Shown: positions 13,355-23,908 of the stretch, one piece after another | How the letters are laid out: each line of letters begins with the position of its first letter | Position numbering within the stretch: the first letter of the stretch is position 1 | Assembly (NCBI RefSeq): GCF_000738675.1 | Contig: NZ_JPUX01000001.1 | Span: forward strand, 930,001-994,000 | Source: Serratia nematodiphila DZ0503SBS1 | Lineage (GTDB): Bacteria > Pseudomonadota > Gammaproteobacteria > Enterobacterales > Enterobacteriaceae | Direction of reading: 5' to 3' | DNA: 64,000 bases | The notes under the pieces: model-generated | Told to the model about the DNA's origin: nothing | Seen by the model: the letters and a program-made list of their open reading frames with translations, nothing else | Databases searched by the model: none | Translations under genes and position numbers: made by a program

Positions 13355-13837
13355 ATGATTATCAGCCTGATCGCTGCCTTGGCGGCGGATCGCGTTATTG
13401 GCATGGAAAACGCCATGCCGTGGCACCTGCCGGCGGACCTTGCGTGGTTTAAACGCAACACGTTGAATAAGCCGGTTATTATGGGCCGCAAGACCTTCGA
13501 GTCCATCGGCCGCCCGCTGCCGGGCCGCCACAATATCGTTTTGAGCAGCCGCCCGGGCAACGAAGCCGGGGTGACCTGGGTAACCTCGCTGGATGAGGCG
13601 CTGGCCGCCGCGGGCGAGGTGGAAGAAGTGATGGTGATCGGCGGTGGGCGCATCTATACCCAGTTGCTGCCGCGCGCCGACCGTCTGTACCTGACGCACA
13701 TCGACGCCGAAGTCGGCGGCGATACCCACTTCCCGGATTACGAGCCGGACGAGTGGGAAACCACGTTCAGCGAATTCCACGATGCCGACAATCTGAACTC
13801 GCACAGCTACTGTTTCGAAATCCTGCAGCGCCGCTGA
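13355..13837 (+). CDS. folA: Dihydrofolate reductase
   Basis: FolA reduces dihydrofolate to tetrahydrofolate with NADPH and is the target of trimethoprim. The 160-residue chromosomal enzyme shows the Met20 loop [14 protein letters not shown] with the catalytic Asp at residue 28 (equal to E. coli Asp27; one extra N-terminal Ile shifts numbering). It also shows [18 protein letters not shown] and [21 protein letters not shown]. Pro22, Leu29 and Trp31, positions tied to trimethoprim resistance in E. coli, have the wild-type residues. It is a single-gene unit ending in a strong terminator. Confidence 0.98.
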   Translation: MIISLIAALAADRVIGMENAMPWHLPADLAWFKRNTLNKPVIMGRKTFESIGRPLPGRHNIVLSSRPGNEAGVTWVTSLDEALAAAGEVEEVMVIGGGRIYTQLLPRADRLYLTHIDAEVGGDTHFPDYEPDEWETTFSEFHDADNLNSHSYCFEILQRR

Positions 13838-13861
13838 TCTCAGCCCGTTAGCCAGTTATCC

Positions 13862-13896
13862 CCGGGGGCGCAAGCAATTGCGCCCCCGGCCTTTTT
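13862..13896 (+). terminator. Rho-independent terminator of folA
   Basis: CCGGGGGCGCAA (13862-13873) pairs with TTGCGCCCCCGG (13878-13889) around a GCAA loop, then CC and five T at 13892-13896. Confidence 0.95.
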
Positions 13897-14017
13897 ATGC
13901 CGGTCATTCGTAACCTTTCCGTCACATTACCTGATTAGTATGAAGCCCAACTCCGAGCGCCACGGCAACTCTGGTGAATCTTGACCGTGGCGCCATAACT
14001 AAAAAGGTAACCACGTT

Positions 14018-15907
14018 ATGACCAAGCAAATTGAGCAATTAGACGCCGACCGCCTGATCGATCCCTCTCGCCGCAAGCTGTTGCTCGGCAGCGCCGGCGC
14101 CGTCGGCCTGGCCGGCTTTCTCGGCGGTGGCATCTGGTCGGTCTCCGCCGAGGCGTTGGCCGAGGATCTGCCACCGAACAGGCTGCTGGGCTTTCAGGGC
14201 ATCGCCGCATCTACCGCCGACGAGGTGACCATCGCGCCGGGCTACCGCGCGGAGGTGCTGATCTCCTGGGGCGAGCCGCTGGTGGACGGCGCGCCGGCCT
14301 TCGATCCGCAGGGCAACAACAGCGCCGCCGATCAGGAAAAACAGTTTGGCGACAACAACGACGGCATGAGCTTCTTCCCTATCGATGACAATCACGGCGT
14401 GATGGCCATCAATAACGAATACGTCAACGAACAGTATCTGTTCGCCCACGGCGGCGCCAAAGCCACCAGCCTGGAAGAGGTGCGCAAGTCACAGGCGGCG
14501 CACGGCATCTCCATTGTGGCGGTCAAGCGTATCGGCGACGGCCAGCGCTGGGAGGTGGAACGCCCGTCGCGCTATAACCGCCGCATCACCGCCAACAGCG
14601 AGATGCAATTCAGCGGCCCGGCCGCCGGACATCCGCTGTTGCAGACCGCCGCCGATCCGAGCGGCCGCAAGGTGCTGGGCACCTTCGGCAACTGCGCCAA
14701 CGGCAAGACGCCGTGGGGGACCTATCTGACCTGCGAGGAAAACTTCGATACCTATTTCGGTACCCGTCAGGCCGATTATCGCACCACGCCGGAACAGAAG
14801 CGCTACACGCTGAAGGCCAGCGAACCGGAGCGCAACTGGCCGGACTATGACGAGCGCTTTGATGTGGCGAAGAACCCTAACGAATTCAACCGCCACGGCT
14901 GGATCGTCGAGATCGATCCGTTGGATCCGGCCTCGACGCCCATCAAGCACACCGCGCTGGGCCGCTTCAAACATGAAAACGCGGCGGTGACCGTGGCCAA
15001 AGACGGCCGTCTGGTGGTGTATATGGGCGACGACGAGCGCGGCGAACATATCTATAAGTACGTCTCCAAAGGCGTGGTCGACGCCGCCAATCCGGCCAAC
15101 AATCGCACGCTGCTGGACGAGGGGACGCTGTACGTGGCGCAGTTCGACGGCGATGAAGCCGGCACACCGCTGAAGGGAAAAGGGCGCTGGATTGCGCTTG
15201 AGTTCGGCAAGAACGGCCTGACGCCGGAGAACGGCTTCCGCGATGAGGCCGAAGTGCTGATCTTCGCCCGCAAGGCGGCACAGCAGGTCGGCGCCACCAA
15301 AATGGATCGCCCGGAGTGGATCGCGGTGAACCCGCATGACGGCCGCGCGTACTGTACGCTGACCAACAACAGCAAGCGCGGTGAGGAAGGGATGCCGCTG
15401 AACGCCGCCAACCCGCGGCCTAACAATATCTATGGCCAAATCATTCGCTGGGACGAGGGCGGCGACGCCACCGCCGACGTCTTCGCCTGGGACATCTATG
15501 CGCTGTGCGGCAACCCGATCGCCCACCCTGAAGGCGTCAACCGCGGCACGCCGAACATCACGGCGGAAAATACCTTCAACAGCCCGGACGGGCTGGGCTT
15601 CGATCGCGCCGGCCGCCTGTGGATCCTCACCGACGGCAAGTACAGCAACAAGGGCGATTATGTCGGGCAGGGCAACAACCAGATGCTGGTGGGCGATCCG
15701 GTCAGCGGCGAGATCCGCCGTTTCATGGTGGGGCCGAAGTCCTGCGAACTGACCGGCATCACCTTCACCCCGGACTACAAGACGATGTTCGTCAACGTAC
15801 AGCATCCCGGAGAAGAGGGCGATTCGCACTTCCCGAACAACAGCCCGCGCCCGCGTTCATCGGTATTGATGATCACGCGTGAAGATGGCGGGGTGATTGG
15901 GGCGTAA
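14018..15907 (+). CDS. PhoX-type phosphatase (DUF839), Tat-exported
   Basis: This 629-residue protein begins with a twin-arginine signal, SRRKLLLGSAGAVGLAGFLG at residues 17-36, so it should be folded with cofactor in the cytoplasm and exported to the periplasm. The body matches the PhoX/DUF839 family of calcium/iron-dependent alkaline phosphatases, with GNCANGKTPWGTYLTCEENF near residue 226 and a typical FNSPDGLGFDRAGRLWILTDG segment near 523. The likely role is release of phosphate from organic esters. It sits alone between folA and apaH, where E. coli has nothing comparable. A hairpin follows the stop. Confidence 0.85.
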   Translation: MTKQIEQLDADRLIDPSRRKLLLGSAGAVGLAGFLGGGIWSVSAEALAEDLPPNRLLGFQGIAASTADEVTIAPGYRAEVLISWGEPLVDGAPAFDPQGNNSAADQEKQFGDNNDGMSFFPIDDNHGVMAINNEYVNEQYLFAHGGAKATSLEEVRKSQAAHGISIVAVKRIGDGQRWEVERPSRYNRRITANSEMQFSGPAAGHPLLQTAADPSGRKVLGTFGNCANGKTPWGTYLTCEENFDTYFGTRQADYRTTPEQKRYTLKASEPERNWPDYDERFDVAKNPNEFNRHGWIVEIDPLDPASTPIKHTALGRFKHENAAVTVAKDGRLVVYMGDDERGEHIYKYVSKGVVDAANPANNRTLLDEGTLYVAQFDGDEAGTPLKGKGRWIALEFGKNGLTPENGFRDEAEVLIFARKAAQQVGATKMDRPEWIAVNPHDGRAYCTLTNNSKRGEEGMPLNAANPRPNNIYGQIIRWDEGGDATADVFAWDIYALCGNPIAHPEGVNRGTPNITAENTFNSPDGLGFDRAGRLWILTDGKYSNKGDYVGQGNNQMLVGDPVSGEIRRFMVGPKSCELTGITFTPDYKTMFVNVQHPGEEGDSHFPNNSPRPRSSVLMITREDGGVIGA

Positions 15908-15923
15908 GGCGATAAAGTGGAAC

Positions 15924-15952
15924 AAAGGCGGCCACGGGGCCGCCTTTGTATT
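15924..15952. terminator. Hairpin terminator between convergent phoX-like gene and apaH
   Basis: AAAGGCGGCC (15924-15933) and GGCCGCCTTT (15938-15947) form a ten-base-pair stem. The stem ends in A-T pairs on both sides, so it can serve both the plus-strand phosphatase and the minus-strand apaH transcript. Confidence 0.85.
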
Positions 15953-15953
15953 T

Positions 15954-16805
15954 TCAGGATGCGGCCAGTCTGCCGGCGTGGCCAGGCGCCTCGCCGCGAT
16001 TGGCGGGCTGCGTGAAGTAACGACGGTCTTCCCAGCGCAGCATCGTCAGGTCGCCGCCCCAGCAGCAGCCGGTATCCAGCCCGATCACGCCTTCCGGCGT
16101 GCCCTTGCCTTCGAGCGAGGCCCAGTGGCCGAAGATGATGGTGTATTCCGGATCCACCAGGCGCGGCAGTTCGAACCACGGCTTCAGCGGCGCCGGCGCG
16201 CTGCCCGGCGCATCTTTGCAGATCATGTCGAGCTGGCCGTTGGGGAAGCAGTAGCGCATGCGCGTGAACGCATTGGTGCTGAAACGCAGGCGCGCCAGGC
16301 CGCTCAGCTCCGGCGCCCAGTTGTTCGGCATGTCGCCGTACATGGCATCGAGGAACAGCGGATAGCTGTCGCTGCTCAATACCGCTTCCACTTCGCGCGC
16401 ACACATTTTCGCGGTGTCGATATCCCACTGCGGGGTGATGCCGGCGTGCGCCATCACCAGCTTTTGCTCATCATCCACCTGCAGCACCGGTTGGCGGCGC
16501 AGCCAGTTGATCAACTCGTCGGCGTCAGGCGCCTCCAGCAGCGGGGTGATGCGATCTTTGGGTTTGTTGCGGCTAATGCCGGCGTAGACCGCCAGCAGAT
16601 GCAGATCGTGGTTGCCCAGCACCATGCGCACCGCCGGACCGAGCGAACGCACGTAGCGCAGCACGTCCAGCGAGGCGGGGCCGCGCGCCACCAGATCGCC
16701 GGTCAGCCACAGTTGATCGCGCTCGGGATCGAACGCAACCTGAGCCAGCAGCGACTTCAGTTCATCGAAACAGCCGTGAACGTCGCCGATAAGGTATGTC
16801 GACAT
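15954..16805 (-). CDS. apaH: Diadenosine tetraphosphatase (Np4A hydrolase)
   Basis: ApaH cleaves Ap4A symmetrically into two ADP and also removes Np4A caps from RNA. The 283-residue enzyme has the metallophosphoesterase motifs in order: GDVHGC at residues 7-12, GDLVARGP near 36, GNHDLH near 63 and later metal-binding His in [10 protein letters not shown]. It is the last gene of the lptD-surA-pdxA-rsmA-apaG-apaH operon, only 2 bases after the apaG stop. The C-terminal tail after RRYF is divergent, as is common. Confidence 0.97.
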   Translation of the reverse strand: MSTYLIGDVHGCFDELKSLLAQVAFDPERDQLWLTGDLVARGPASLDVLRYVRSLGPAVRMVLGNHDLHLLAVYAGISRNKPKDRITPLLEAPDADELINWLRRQPVLQVDDEQKLVMAHAGITPQWDIDTAKMCAREVEAVLSSDSYPLFLDAMYGDMPNNWAPELSGLARLRFSTNAFTRMRYCFPNGQLDMICKDAPGSAPAPLKPWFELPRLVDPEYTIIFGHWASLEGKGTPEGVIGLDTGCCWGGDLTMLRWEDRRYFTQPANRGEAPGHAGRLAAS

Positions 16806-16807
16806 AA

Positions 16808-17185
16808 TTAATGGATCAGCGTTGGAATGGCTAAGCGGAACACGGGAATAGCGGTGCGGAACGGCTGACCCTGATGGTCAACCATTTCGTAATGGCCTTC
16901 CATGGTGCCCAGCGGCGTTTCCAGAATGGCGCCGCTGGTGTACTGAAACTCTCCACCGGGCGGAATGACGGGCTGTTCGCCGATCACGCCTTCGCCCTGG
17001 ACTTCGGTTTGGCGGCCGTTGCTGTTGGTGATCAGCCAGTAACGGCCCAGCAGTTGCACGTTGGTCCGCCCCAGATTGCGGATGGTGATGGTATAGGCGA
17101 AGACGTAACGCTCTTCTTCAGGGATCGACTGTGATTCCACATAGATGCTCTGAACCTGAATACACACGCGGGGCGAATCAATCAT
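16808..17185 (-). CDS. apaG: ApaG protein
   Basis: This 125-residue immunoglobulin-like (fibronectin III fold) domain protein contains [13 protein letters not shown] and [21 protein letters not shown]. ApaG has been linked to cobalt resistance and magnesium efflux in Salmonella, but its biochemical role is not settled. It lies 12 bases downstream of rsmA and 2 bases ahead of apaH in the same operon. Confidence 0.96.
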   Translation of the reverse strand: MIDSPRVCIQVQSIYVESQSIPEEERYVFAYTITIRNLGRTNVQLLGRYWLITNSNGRQTEVQGEGVIGEQPVIPPGGEFQYTSGAILETPLGTMEGHYEMVDHQGQPFRTAIPVFRLAIPTLIH

Positions 17186-17197
17186 GACAACAACTCC

Positions 17198-18016
17198 TTA
17201 TTGCTGTGGCGCCGGATTGGCTGACAGCCAGTTCGCCAGCTTGCAGTACTGCGCCACAGAAATATTCTCTGCTCTGAGCGAAGGATCGACGCCCAGCTCC
17301 GTCAGCTGCTCCGGCGTGAACAGGTCGCCCAGGCTGTTGCGGATGGTTTTCCGCCGCTGGTTGAACGCCTGCGTGGTGATGCGGCTCAGCATGCGCACGT
17401 CGCCCACCGGGTTCGGCAGCTCGGTGTGCGGGACCAGGCGCACCACGGCGGAATCGACCTTCGGCGGCGGCGCGAACGCGGTCGGCGGCACTTCCAGCAC
17501 CGGAATGACGTTGCAGTAGTACTGCGCCATCACGGTCAAACGCCCGTAGGCCTTGCTGTTCGGGCCGGCCACCAGACGGTTGACCACCTCTTTTTGCAAC
17601 ATAAAGTGCATGTCGCGGATTGCCTGAGTATAGCTGAAAAGGTGGAACATCAGCGGCGTCGAAATATTGTACGGCAGGTTACCAAATACGCGCAGCGGTT
17701 GGCCAGCTTCCTCGGCCAGTTCGGCAAAATTCACCGTCATGGCGTCCTGCTGGCGGATGGTCAGCTTGTCTTTCAGCCGCGGGTGGTTCTCCAACCGGGT
17801 GGCCAGATCGCGGTCCAGTTCGATCACCGTCATGCGGTCCATGCGCGCGCCAACCGGCTCGGTCAAGGCGCCGAGGCCGGGGCCGATCTCGACCACCGCT
17901 TCGCCCGGCTGCGGGTGAATGGCGGAGACAATGCTATCGATGACAAACTGATCGGTTAAAAAGTTTTGTCCAAAGCGTTTGCGGGCAAAGTGCCCTTGGT
18001 GGACTCTGTTATTCAT
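17198..18016 (-). CDS. rsmA: 16S rRNA dimethyladenosine transferase
   Basis: RsmA (KsgA) dimethylates two adjacent adenines near the 3' end of 16S rRNA late in small-subunit assembly; loss gives kasugamycin resistance. The 272 residues contain [11 protein letters not shown] at 13-23, the S-adenosylmethionine-binding loop [12 protein letters not shown] near 43 and the catalytic NLPYNISTP near 113. The start codon overlaps the pdxA end by 8 bases, so translation is coupled within the operon. Confidence 0.98.
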   Translation of the reverse strand: MNNRVHQGHFARKRFGQNFLTDQFVIDSIVSAIHPQPGEAVVEIGPGLGALTEPVGARMDRMTVIELDRDLATRLENHPRLKDKLTIRQQDAMTVNFAELAEEAGQPLRVFGNLPYNISTPLMFHLFSYTQAIRDMHFMLQKEVVNRLVAGPNSKAYGRLTVMAQYYCNVIPVLEVPPTAFAPPPKVDSAVVRLVPHTELPNPVGDVRMLSRITTQAFNQRRKTIRNSLGDLFTPEQLTELGVDPSLRAENISVAQYCKLANWLSANPAPQQ

Positions 18017-19001
18017 TACAATTAATTATCATTTTAATGGCGAGATTCAGGGCCGTTTGGAAACTGCCGACATCGGCGGTGCCGGTGCCGGCCAGTTCCA
18101 GAGCGGTACCGTGGTCGACCGAGGTGCGTATGAAAGGCAAACCGAGGGTGATATTCACCGCGCGGCCGAACCCTTGGTATTTTAGCACCGGCAGCCCCTG
18201 ATCGTGATACATCGCCAGCACCGCATCGGCATCTTGCAGATATTTGGGCTGGAACAGGGTGTCCGCCGGCAGCGGGCCGATCAGATGGATACCGTCAGCG
18301 CGCAGCGCGTCGAGCGCCGGGATGATGGTGTCTATCTCTTCGCGCCCCATATGGCCGCCTTCCCCGGCGTGGGGATTCAGACCGCAGACGTAAATGTGCG
18401 GCTGAGCGATGCCAAATTTGGTTTTCAGATCGTGGTCGAGAATGCGAATGACTTCGAACAGGCTCTGCTGCGTGATGGCGCCCGGCACCGCCAGCAGCGG
18501 CAGGTGGGTGGTCGCCAGCGCCACGCGCAGCTCTTCGGTCGCGAGCATCATCACCACGCGATCGCAGCGGCTGCGCTCGGCAAAGAATTCGGTATGGCCG
18601 ATAAACGGCACGCCGGCGTCGTTGATCACGCCTTTGTTCACCGGGCCGGTGATCAGAGCGGCAAATTCGCCGTTCAGGCAGCCGTCGCAGGCGCGCGCCA
18701 GGGTTTCCACCACGTAGGCGCTGTTGCCGACGTTCAGTTCACCGGCGGTGACCGGCTGAGCGAGTGACACCGGCAGCACGGTCAGCGTGCCGGCGCGTTG
18801 CGCCTCGGCCGGTTGCTGCGGTTGGTAGTCGCGCAGCGTCAGCGGCAGGCCCAAACGCTTGGCGCGTTCAAGCAGCAGGGCCGGATCGGCGCACACCACC
18901 AGCTCAACAGGCCAATCCTGTTGCGCTAGGGCGGCTACCAAATCCGGCCCCACCCCGGCGGGTTCGCCGGGGGTAATGACGACGCGTTTATTGCTGTGCA
19001 T
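18009..19001 (-). CDS. pdxA: 4-hydroxythreonine-4-phosphate dehydrogenase
   Basis: PdxA oxidises 4-phosphohydroxy-L-threonine for pyridoxal phosphate synthesis. The protein shows [15 protein letters not shown] at the N-terminus, [10 protein letters not shown], and metal/substrate motifs [12 protein letters not shown] and [21 protein letters not shown] used ATG 19001 ([10 protein letters not shown], 330 residues), close to the 329 of E. coli. An ATG three codons upstream at 19010 is also possible. Both starts overlap the 3' end of surA, and the 3' end overlaps rsmA. Confidence 0.96.
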   Translation of the reverse strand: MHSNKRVVITPGEPAGVGPDLVAALAQQDWPVELVVCADPALLLERAKRLGLPLTLRDYQPQQPAEAQRAGTLTVLPVSLAQPVTAGELNVGNSAYVVETLARACDGCLNGEFAALITGPVNKGVINDAGVPFIGHTEFFAERSRCDRVVMMLATEELRVALATTHLPLLAVPGAITQQSLFEVIRILDHDLKTKFGIAQPHIYVCGLNPHAGEGGHMGREEIDTIIPALDALRADGIHLIGPLPADTLFQPKYLQDADAVLAMYHDQGLPVLKYQGFGRAVNITLGLPFIRTSVDHGTALELAGTGTADVGSFQTALNLAIKMIINCNE

Positions 19002-20289
19002 CGCTGCCATCGAGGATCTTCACGTAAGCCTGGGCGCGCTGTTCCTGCATCCAGGTCTGCGCCTCTTCGGCGAACTTACGGTTGAACAGCATGCGGTAAG
19101 CGCGATCTTTCTGCGCGGCGTCGGTCTTATCCACCTGACGGGTATCCAGCAGCTGAATCAGGTGCCAACCGAAGGAAGAGTGGACCGGCGCGCTGATTTC
19201 ACCTTTGCTCAGCTTCAGCAACGCATCGCGGAAGGCCGGATCGTAGATGTCCGGGGAGGCCCAGCCCAGATCGCCGCCCTGCATGGCGGAACCCGGATCC
19301 TGCGACAGCTGTTTGGCTTCGTCGGCGAATTTGGCGCGGCCGCTCTTGATCGCTTCCGCAACGGATTGCAGCTTGGCGCGCGCCTGATCGTCAGTCAGCA
19401 CCACAGAAGGCTTCAGCAGGATGTGACGGGCGTGCACTTCAGTGACCGACACCGACTGGCTGGCGCCGCGGATATCGTTGACTTTCAGGATGTGGAAGCC
19501 GACGCCGGAACGGATTGGGCCGACGACGTCGCCTTTCTTGGCGCTAACCAGACGTTCAGCGAACAGGGTCGGGATCTCTTGCAGCTTGCCCCAGCCCATG
19601 TTGCCGCCTTTCAGCGCCTGAGAATCGGCGGAGTAGGTGATCGCCAGCTTGCCGAAGTCGGCACCGCTGTTGATCTCACCCACCAGGCGTTTGGCCAGCT
19701 CTTCGGCTTTGTCGACCTGCTGCTGCGACGGGTTTTCCGGCAGCGGGATCAGGATGTGGCTGATGTTCATTTCGGTGTCGCTGCCGTTCTGCGCGCCCAC
19801 CTGTTTGGCCAGTGCGTCCACTTCCTGAGGCAGGATGGTGACGCGGCGGCGCACTTCGTTGTTACGCACTTCGGAAATCAGCATCTCTTTGCGGATCTGC
19901 GAACGGTAGGTGTTGTAGTTCAACCCTTCGTACGACAGGCGGCTGCGCAGCTGATCGACGCTCATGCGGTTCTGCGCGGCGATGTTGGCGATCGCTTTGT
20001 CCAGCTCGGCGTCGGACACGGTAATGCCCATTTTCTTGGCCATCTGCAGCTGGATGTTATCCATGATCAGCCGTTCGATGATCTGATGGCGCAGCGTCTT
20101 GTCGTCCGGCAACTGTTGGCCGGCCTGCTGGGCGTTGAGCTTGACTGACTGCAACAGACCGTTGACGTCGCTTTCGAGTACCACGCCGTTATCCACGACG
20201 GCGGCGACTTTATCCACTTCTTGGGGTGCTGCGAACGCGGCATTGGCGCAAACCACCAATCCGAGAATAAGCGTTCTCCAGTTCTTCAT
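18988..20289 (-). CDS. surA: Periplasmic peptidyl-prolyl isomerase and outer-membrane protein chaperone
   Basis: SurA escorts unfolded beta-barrel proteins, including LptD, across the periplasm to the Bam complex. I chose ATG 20289, which gives 433 residues starting with the signal peptide [20 protein letters not shown] followed by [12 protein letters not shown]. The 17 extra codons upstream are not signal-like. Two parvulin domains follow the N-terminal chaperone region, with repeats of the HILIPLPE and HILLKPS strands and [14 protein letters not shown] / [15 protein letters not shown]. It stands 65 bases after lptD in the same operon. Confidence 0.97.
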   Translation of the reverse strand: MKNWRTLILGLVVCANAAFAAPQEVDKVAAVVDNGVVLESDVNGLLQSVKLNAQQAGQQLPDDKTLRHQIIERLIMDNIQLQMAKKMGITVSDAELDKAIANIAAQNRMSVDQLRSRLSYEGLNYNTYRSQIRKEMLISEVRNNEVRRRVTILPQEVDALAKQVGAQNGSDTEMNISHILIPLPENPSQQQVDKAEELAKRLVGEINSGADFGKLAITYSADSQALKGGNMGWGKLQEIPTLFAERLVSAKKGDVVGPIRSGVGFHILKVNDIRGASQSVSVTEVHARHILLKPSVVLTDDQARAKLQSVAEAIKSGRAKFADEAKQLSQDPGSAMQGGDLGWASPDIYDPAFRDALLKLSKGEISAPVHSSFGWHLIQLLDTRQVDKTDAAQKDRAYRMLFNRKFAEEAQTWMQEQRAQAYVKILDGSDAQQ

Positions 20290-20354
20290 ACATTTCCCAT
20301 TATGTAATCCGCAAATGCGGGTGAAAGTTCTCGTTTTCAAAGTGTTGCAAAGCG

Positions 20355-22715
20355 TCAGAATGCGCGCTGATACGGCAGAATGCCGGAGCGCAGCATTTCT
20401 GCGGAGCCGAGACTATGATCGCTGCTCAGGCCGCGCAGTTCGACGTTGAACGAAACTCTGTTGTCGTAAACGCTGGTATTGTTGCTGTTGTTCCAGTCGG
20501 TGATCTTGCGCTCATAGCCCAGGGTCACCGCCCAGCAGCAGGTGTTGTACTTCAGCCCCAACAGTTGATCGGCGGATTGTTTGGCGCGGGTGTCGTAGTA
20601 GTACGCCCCGACGACCGCCCAACGATCGGCGATCGGCCAACTGCCGGTGATGCCCACCTGCGAGATGCCGTCCTGGAAGGCCGGAACCGTTTTGGTGTTC
20701 AACGCCGTCTGGATGTATTCCGGCGTGGCGTAACGGTAGTTCAGCTGCACCACGCGCTCGGCGTCCTGGCGGTATTCCACCACGCCGTTGCCCAGCGAGA
20801 CGCTGTTCAGGCGGGTGTCATACTGCAGGCCACCGCGCAGGCCCCAACGATCGTCGATTTTCCAATAGGTATCGCCGGCCCAGGCCACGCTGCCGGTGTC
20901 GTCGTTGTTGTCGTAACCGGTCATCTGGTCACCGGTACGCGAACGGCTGAAGTAGTAGATTTGACCCACGGAAGCGTTAAAACGTTCCACCAGCGCGTCA
21001 TCATAAATGCGCGTGGTCAAACCGGTAGAGACGCGGTTCTGCGAAGCGATGCGATCCAGGCCGCTGTAGGTGCGGTCGCGGAACAGGCCGGAGTAGTCGG
21101 TCTGCAGCAGCGTGGTGTCGTAGGTGTAGATGTTGCTCTGATCGCGGTACGGCACGTACAGGTACTGCACGCGCGGCTCCAGCGTCTGGGTGGCGCCTTC
21201 GGCCCAGATCATCGGCCTCTCGAACACCAGCTTGCCGTCGACCTTGAATTGAGGCAATACGCGGTTGACCGAGTCATCAAGATCCGGTGCTGCGGCGCCT
21301 TTGCGGTTCTGGTAGTTAGCGGCGAAACCGTCAGGAATATCCTGCTGGTAGTGGGTCGCCATCACTTTGGCTTCGGTGTTCAGGCTGGCCCAGCCGTTGG
21401 TGAGCGGCAGACTCAGCGTTGGCTCCATATGCAGACGGGTGGCATCCGGGCTGTACGGGTTGACGCTGGTGAACTTGGCAGCCTGGCCGTAAATATGGAA
21501 ATCGAACGGGCCGAGGTCGTTCTTGTAATAGTTCAGATCCAGCTGCGGCTGGACTTTATACGACTCCGACTGTGAACGATCGGTATCGTCGTAAATCTGG
21601 AACTGCTTGGAGCTCAGCGTGGCGTTCCAGTTTTCGTTGGCGTAGCCGAGGCTGAATTTCTGCGTGGCGTAGCCGTCGGTAGTGGAACCGTACTTGGAGT
21701 CCAGATCGGTGAAGTATTTGGAATCGCTGACCTTGGTGTAGTCGACGTTGAAGCGCCACACCTGATCCATGACGCCGTTGTGGTTCCAGTAGAACAGCCA
21801 GCGTTTGCTGTCGTCATGATCTTTGCCGTATTCCTTATCGTCCGGCAGCCAGTCGAACTCCATCAGGCCGAGGCCCGGCTGTACCAGATAGCGGAACTCG
21901 GTCTGCCACTGCAGGCCGCGCTTGGACATATAGTGTGGCGTGATGGTGGCATCGTAGTTCGGCGCGATGTTCCAGTAGTACGGCAACATGAACTCGAAGC
22001 CGTTGTTGCTGCCGTACTTGGCGTTCGGGATCAGGAAACCGGAACGGCGCTTGTCGCCGACCGGCAATTGCAGGTATGGGCTGTAGAACACCGGCACGCC
22101 GCCGATGCGGAAGCGGGCATTCCACACTTCCGCCACCTGCTCTTCGCGATCGTGGATCACTTCGGAACCGACCACGCTCCAGCTGTCGTCGCCCGGCAGA
22201 CAGGAGGTAAAGGTGCCGTTTTCCAGAATGGTGTAACGGTTGGCGCCGCGCATTTTCATCTTGTCGGCGTCGCCGCGCCCCTGACGGCCGACCATCTGGT
22301 AGTCGCCTTCATAGACGTCGGTATCTTTGGTATTCAGGTTCGACCAGGCCTTAGGGCCTTTCAGTTTGATCTGATTGTCGCTGTAGTGCACGTCGCCGGT
22401 GGCGGTGACGGTGCGCACCGGTTCCGTCTGGCCAGGGTTTTGCGTCTGGTTCAGCTCGACTTCTTTGGCGGTCAGGGTGCTGTTGCCCTGCTCGATATGC
22501 ACGTTGCCGCTGAACAGGGCGCTTTTCGGGTAGTCGGCGCGCGAGTCATCGGCATTGATGGTCACCGGCTGGCTGTTCGGATCGCCGCTGACCAAAGGCT
22601 TGTCGTAAACGGGAACGCCAAGCATGCATTGCTCGGCCAGATCAGCCAGCGCATGCTGACTGTAGAGTGCCGTCCAAATCATCGTGGCCAGCAGTGTTGG
22701 GAAACTTTTTTTCAT
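20355..22715 (-). CDS. lptD: LPS-assembly outer membrane protein LptD
   Basis: LptD is the essential beta-barrel that, plugged by LptE, inserts lipopolysaccharide into the outer leaflet. The 786-residue protein has a signal peptide of about 24 residues ending HALA, a periplasmic jellyroll domain (about 40-200) and a large C-terminal barrel ending in aromatic Phe. The four cysteines that form the essential non-consecutive disulfides are present at residues 30, 172, 726 and 727 (E. coli 31, 173, 724, 725). It is the first gene of its operon. I searched the upstream region for a sigma-E promoter and could not assign one. Confidence 0.98.
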   Translation of the reverse strand: MKKSFPTLLATMIWTALYSQHALADLAEQCMLGVPVYDKPLVSGDPNSQPVTINADDSRADYPKSALFSGNVHIEQGNSTLTAKEVELNQTQNPGQTEPVRTVTATGDVHYSDNQIKLKGPKAWSNLNTKDTDVYEGDYQMVGRQGRGDADKMKMRGANRYTILENGTFTSCLPGDDSWSVVGSEVIHDREEQVAEVWNARFRIGGVPVFYSPYLQLPVGDKRRSGFLIPNAKYGSNNGFEFMLPYYWNIAPNYDATITPHYMSKRGLQWQTEFRYLVQPGLGLMEFDWLPDDKEYGKDHDDSKRWLFYWNHNGVMDQVWRFNVDYTKVSDSKYFTDLDSKYGSTTDGYATQKFSLGYANENWNATLSSKQFQIYDDTDRSQSESYKVQPQLDLNYYKNDLGPFDFHIYGQAAKFTSVNPYSPDATRLHMEPTLSLPLTNGWASLNTEAKVMATHYQQDIPDGFAANYQNRKGAAAPDLDDSVNRVLPQFKVDGKLVFERPMIWAEGATQTLEPRVQYLYVPYRDQSNIYTYDTTLLQTDYSGLFRDRTYSGLDRIASQNRVSTGLTTRIYDDALVERFNASVGQIYYFSRSRTGDQMTGYDNNDDTGSVAWAGDTYWKIDDRWGLRGGLQYDTRLNSVSLGNGVVEYRQDAERVVQLNYRYATPEYIQTALNTKTVPAFQDGISQVGITGSWPIADRWAVVGAYYYDTRAKQSADQLLGLKYNTCCWAVTLGYERKITDWNNSNNTSVYDNRVSFNVELRGLSSDHSLGSAEMLRSGILPYQRAF

Positions 22716-22943
22716 ACGCGGTTTTGGTGTTCCGTCATCAGAGGCGTCGTGTCCGGCAAACGGTCAGAGACTATATTACTCATCTGCGTTGCGCTAGTGC
22801 TAAATCCAGCCGTTTACTTGCGTCGTCGTTAGGCGCAAAGATAAATGACAGGTATGATAATCCAAATTCTAGGAAAAATCGCCTGCGCCCTTTCCTGAAG
22901 CGAAGGAGAGCGGGCGGCTTTCGGCATGATAATTGAGGAGTAT

Positions 22944-23765
22944 ATGCAGTATTGGGGAAAACTGCTCGGCGTCATCGTCGCCATCTGGTCTGGCGCGGGA
23001 TTCTGGGGTGTAGTTCTGGGGCTGATTATCGGTCATATGATCGATACGGCGCGCAGCAACAAGCGCAGCCGGGGGTTTTTCACCGACCAGCAAACGCGGC
23101 AAACGCTGTTTTTCCGCACCACTTTTCAGGTGATGGGCCACCTGACCAAATCCAAGGGACGCGTTACCGAGGCGGATATCCAGATCGCCAGCCTGTTTAT
23201 GGATCGCCTGCAGCTGCACGGCGAAGCGCGCACCGCGGCGCAGCAGGCATTCCGCGAGGGCAAACAGAGCCAGTTCCCGCTGCGTGAGACGCTGCAGCAG
23301 TTTCGCAGCATCTGTTTCGGCCGCTTCGATCTGATTCGGATGTTTCTGGAAATTCAGATTCAGGCGGCGTTTGCCGACGGCTCGCTGCACCCGAACGAAC
23401 GTCAGGTGCTGTATGTCATCGCCGAAGAGCTGGGCATTTCGCGCGCGCAGTTCGATCAGTTCCTCAGCATGATGGAGGGCGGGCGTCAGTTCGGCGGCGG
23501 TCAGCAGGGCGGGTATTCGCAGGGCGGCTATCAGCAGGCTCAGCGCGGCCCGACGCTCGACGATGCCTGCAAGGTGCTCGGCGTGCGCAGCAGCGACGAT
23601 GCCGCCACCATCAAACGCGCCTACCGCAAGCTGATGAGCGAACACCATCCGGATAAGCTGGTGGCGAAAGGCTTGCCGCCGCAGATGATGGAAATGGCCA
23701 AGCAGAAAGCGCAGGAGATCCAGGCGGCGTACGACCTGATCAAACGCGAGAAAGGCTTCAAATAA
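22944..23765 (+). CDS. djlA: Membrane-anchored DnaJ-like co-chaperone
   Basis: DjlA is a type III J-domain protein that stimulates DnaK at the inner membrane and, when overproduced, induces the Rcs pathway. I took ATG 22944 ([10 protein letters not shown]) behind GAGGAG, giving 273 residues. An N-terminal glycine-rich membrane helix (about 5-30) precedes a TerB-like domain, a Gly/Gln linker (about 180-205) and a C-terminal J domain with the HPD tripeptide in SEHHPDKL. It is divergent from lptD, as in E. coli, and an ERIC repeat starts just after the stop. Confidence 0.96.
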   Translation: MQYWGKLLGVIVAIWSGAGFWGVVLGLIIGHMIDTARSNKRSRGFFTDQQTRQTLFFRTTFQVMGHLTKSKGRVTEADIQIASLFMDRLQLHGEARTAAQQAFREGKQSQFPLRETLQQFRSICFGRFDLIRMFLEIQIQAAFADGSLHPNERQVLYVIAEELGISRAQFDQFLSMMEGGRQFGGGQQGGYSQGGYQQAQRGPTLDDACKVLGVRSSDDAATIKRAYRKLMSEHHPDKLVAKGLPPQMMEMAKQKAQEIQAAYDLIKREKGFK

Positions 23766-23766
23766 C

Positions 23767-23894
23767 GATACCCGTCATACTTCGAGCCGCAGGTGTGTTG
23801 GCTGCCCGCGCTTACCCCGGTCACGTACTTTTTGTACGCTCCCGGGGCTGCGCTTGGTTGCCGCCTTCCTGCAACTCGAATTATTTAGGGTATC
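23767..23894. repeat. ERIC (intergenic repeat unit) element
   Basis: This 128-base imperfect palindrome begins GATACCCGTCATACTTCGAG and ends with its near inverse copy CTCGAATTATTTAGGGTATC. Its centre contains CGCTTACCCCGGTCACGTAC and GTACGCTCCCGGGGCTGCGC, which line up with the well-known ERIC2 and ERIC1R primer regions. The length and whole-length hairpin fit the ERIC family found in enterobacteria. It lies between convergent djlA and rluA, 1 base after the djlA stop, and may shape both mRNA 3' ends. Confidence 0.9.
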
Positions 23895-23908
23895 CCTGAG
23901 TGGTGGGC

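Noticed and set aside
13916..13936. Pho box upstream of the PhoX-like gene
   Set aside because: Only one 7-base half (CCGTCAC) resembles the consensus; the second half at the right spacing does not.
22716..22925. Sigma-E promoter for lptD
   Set aside because: Sequences like TCAGA occur on the plus strand, but no GGAACTT-like -35 was found at a proper distance.
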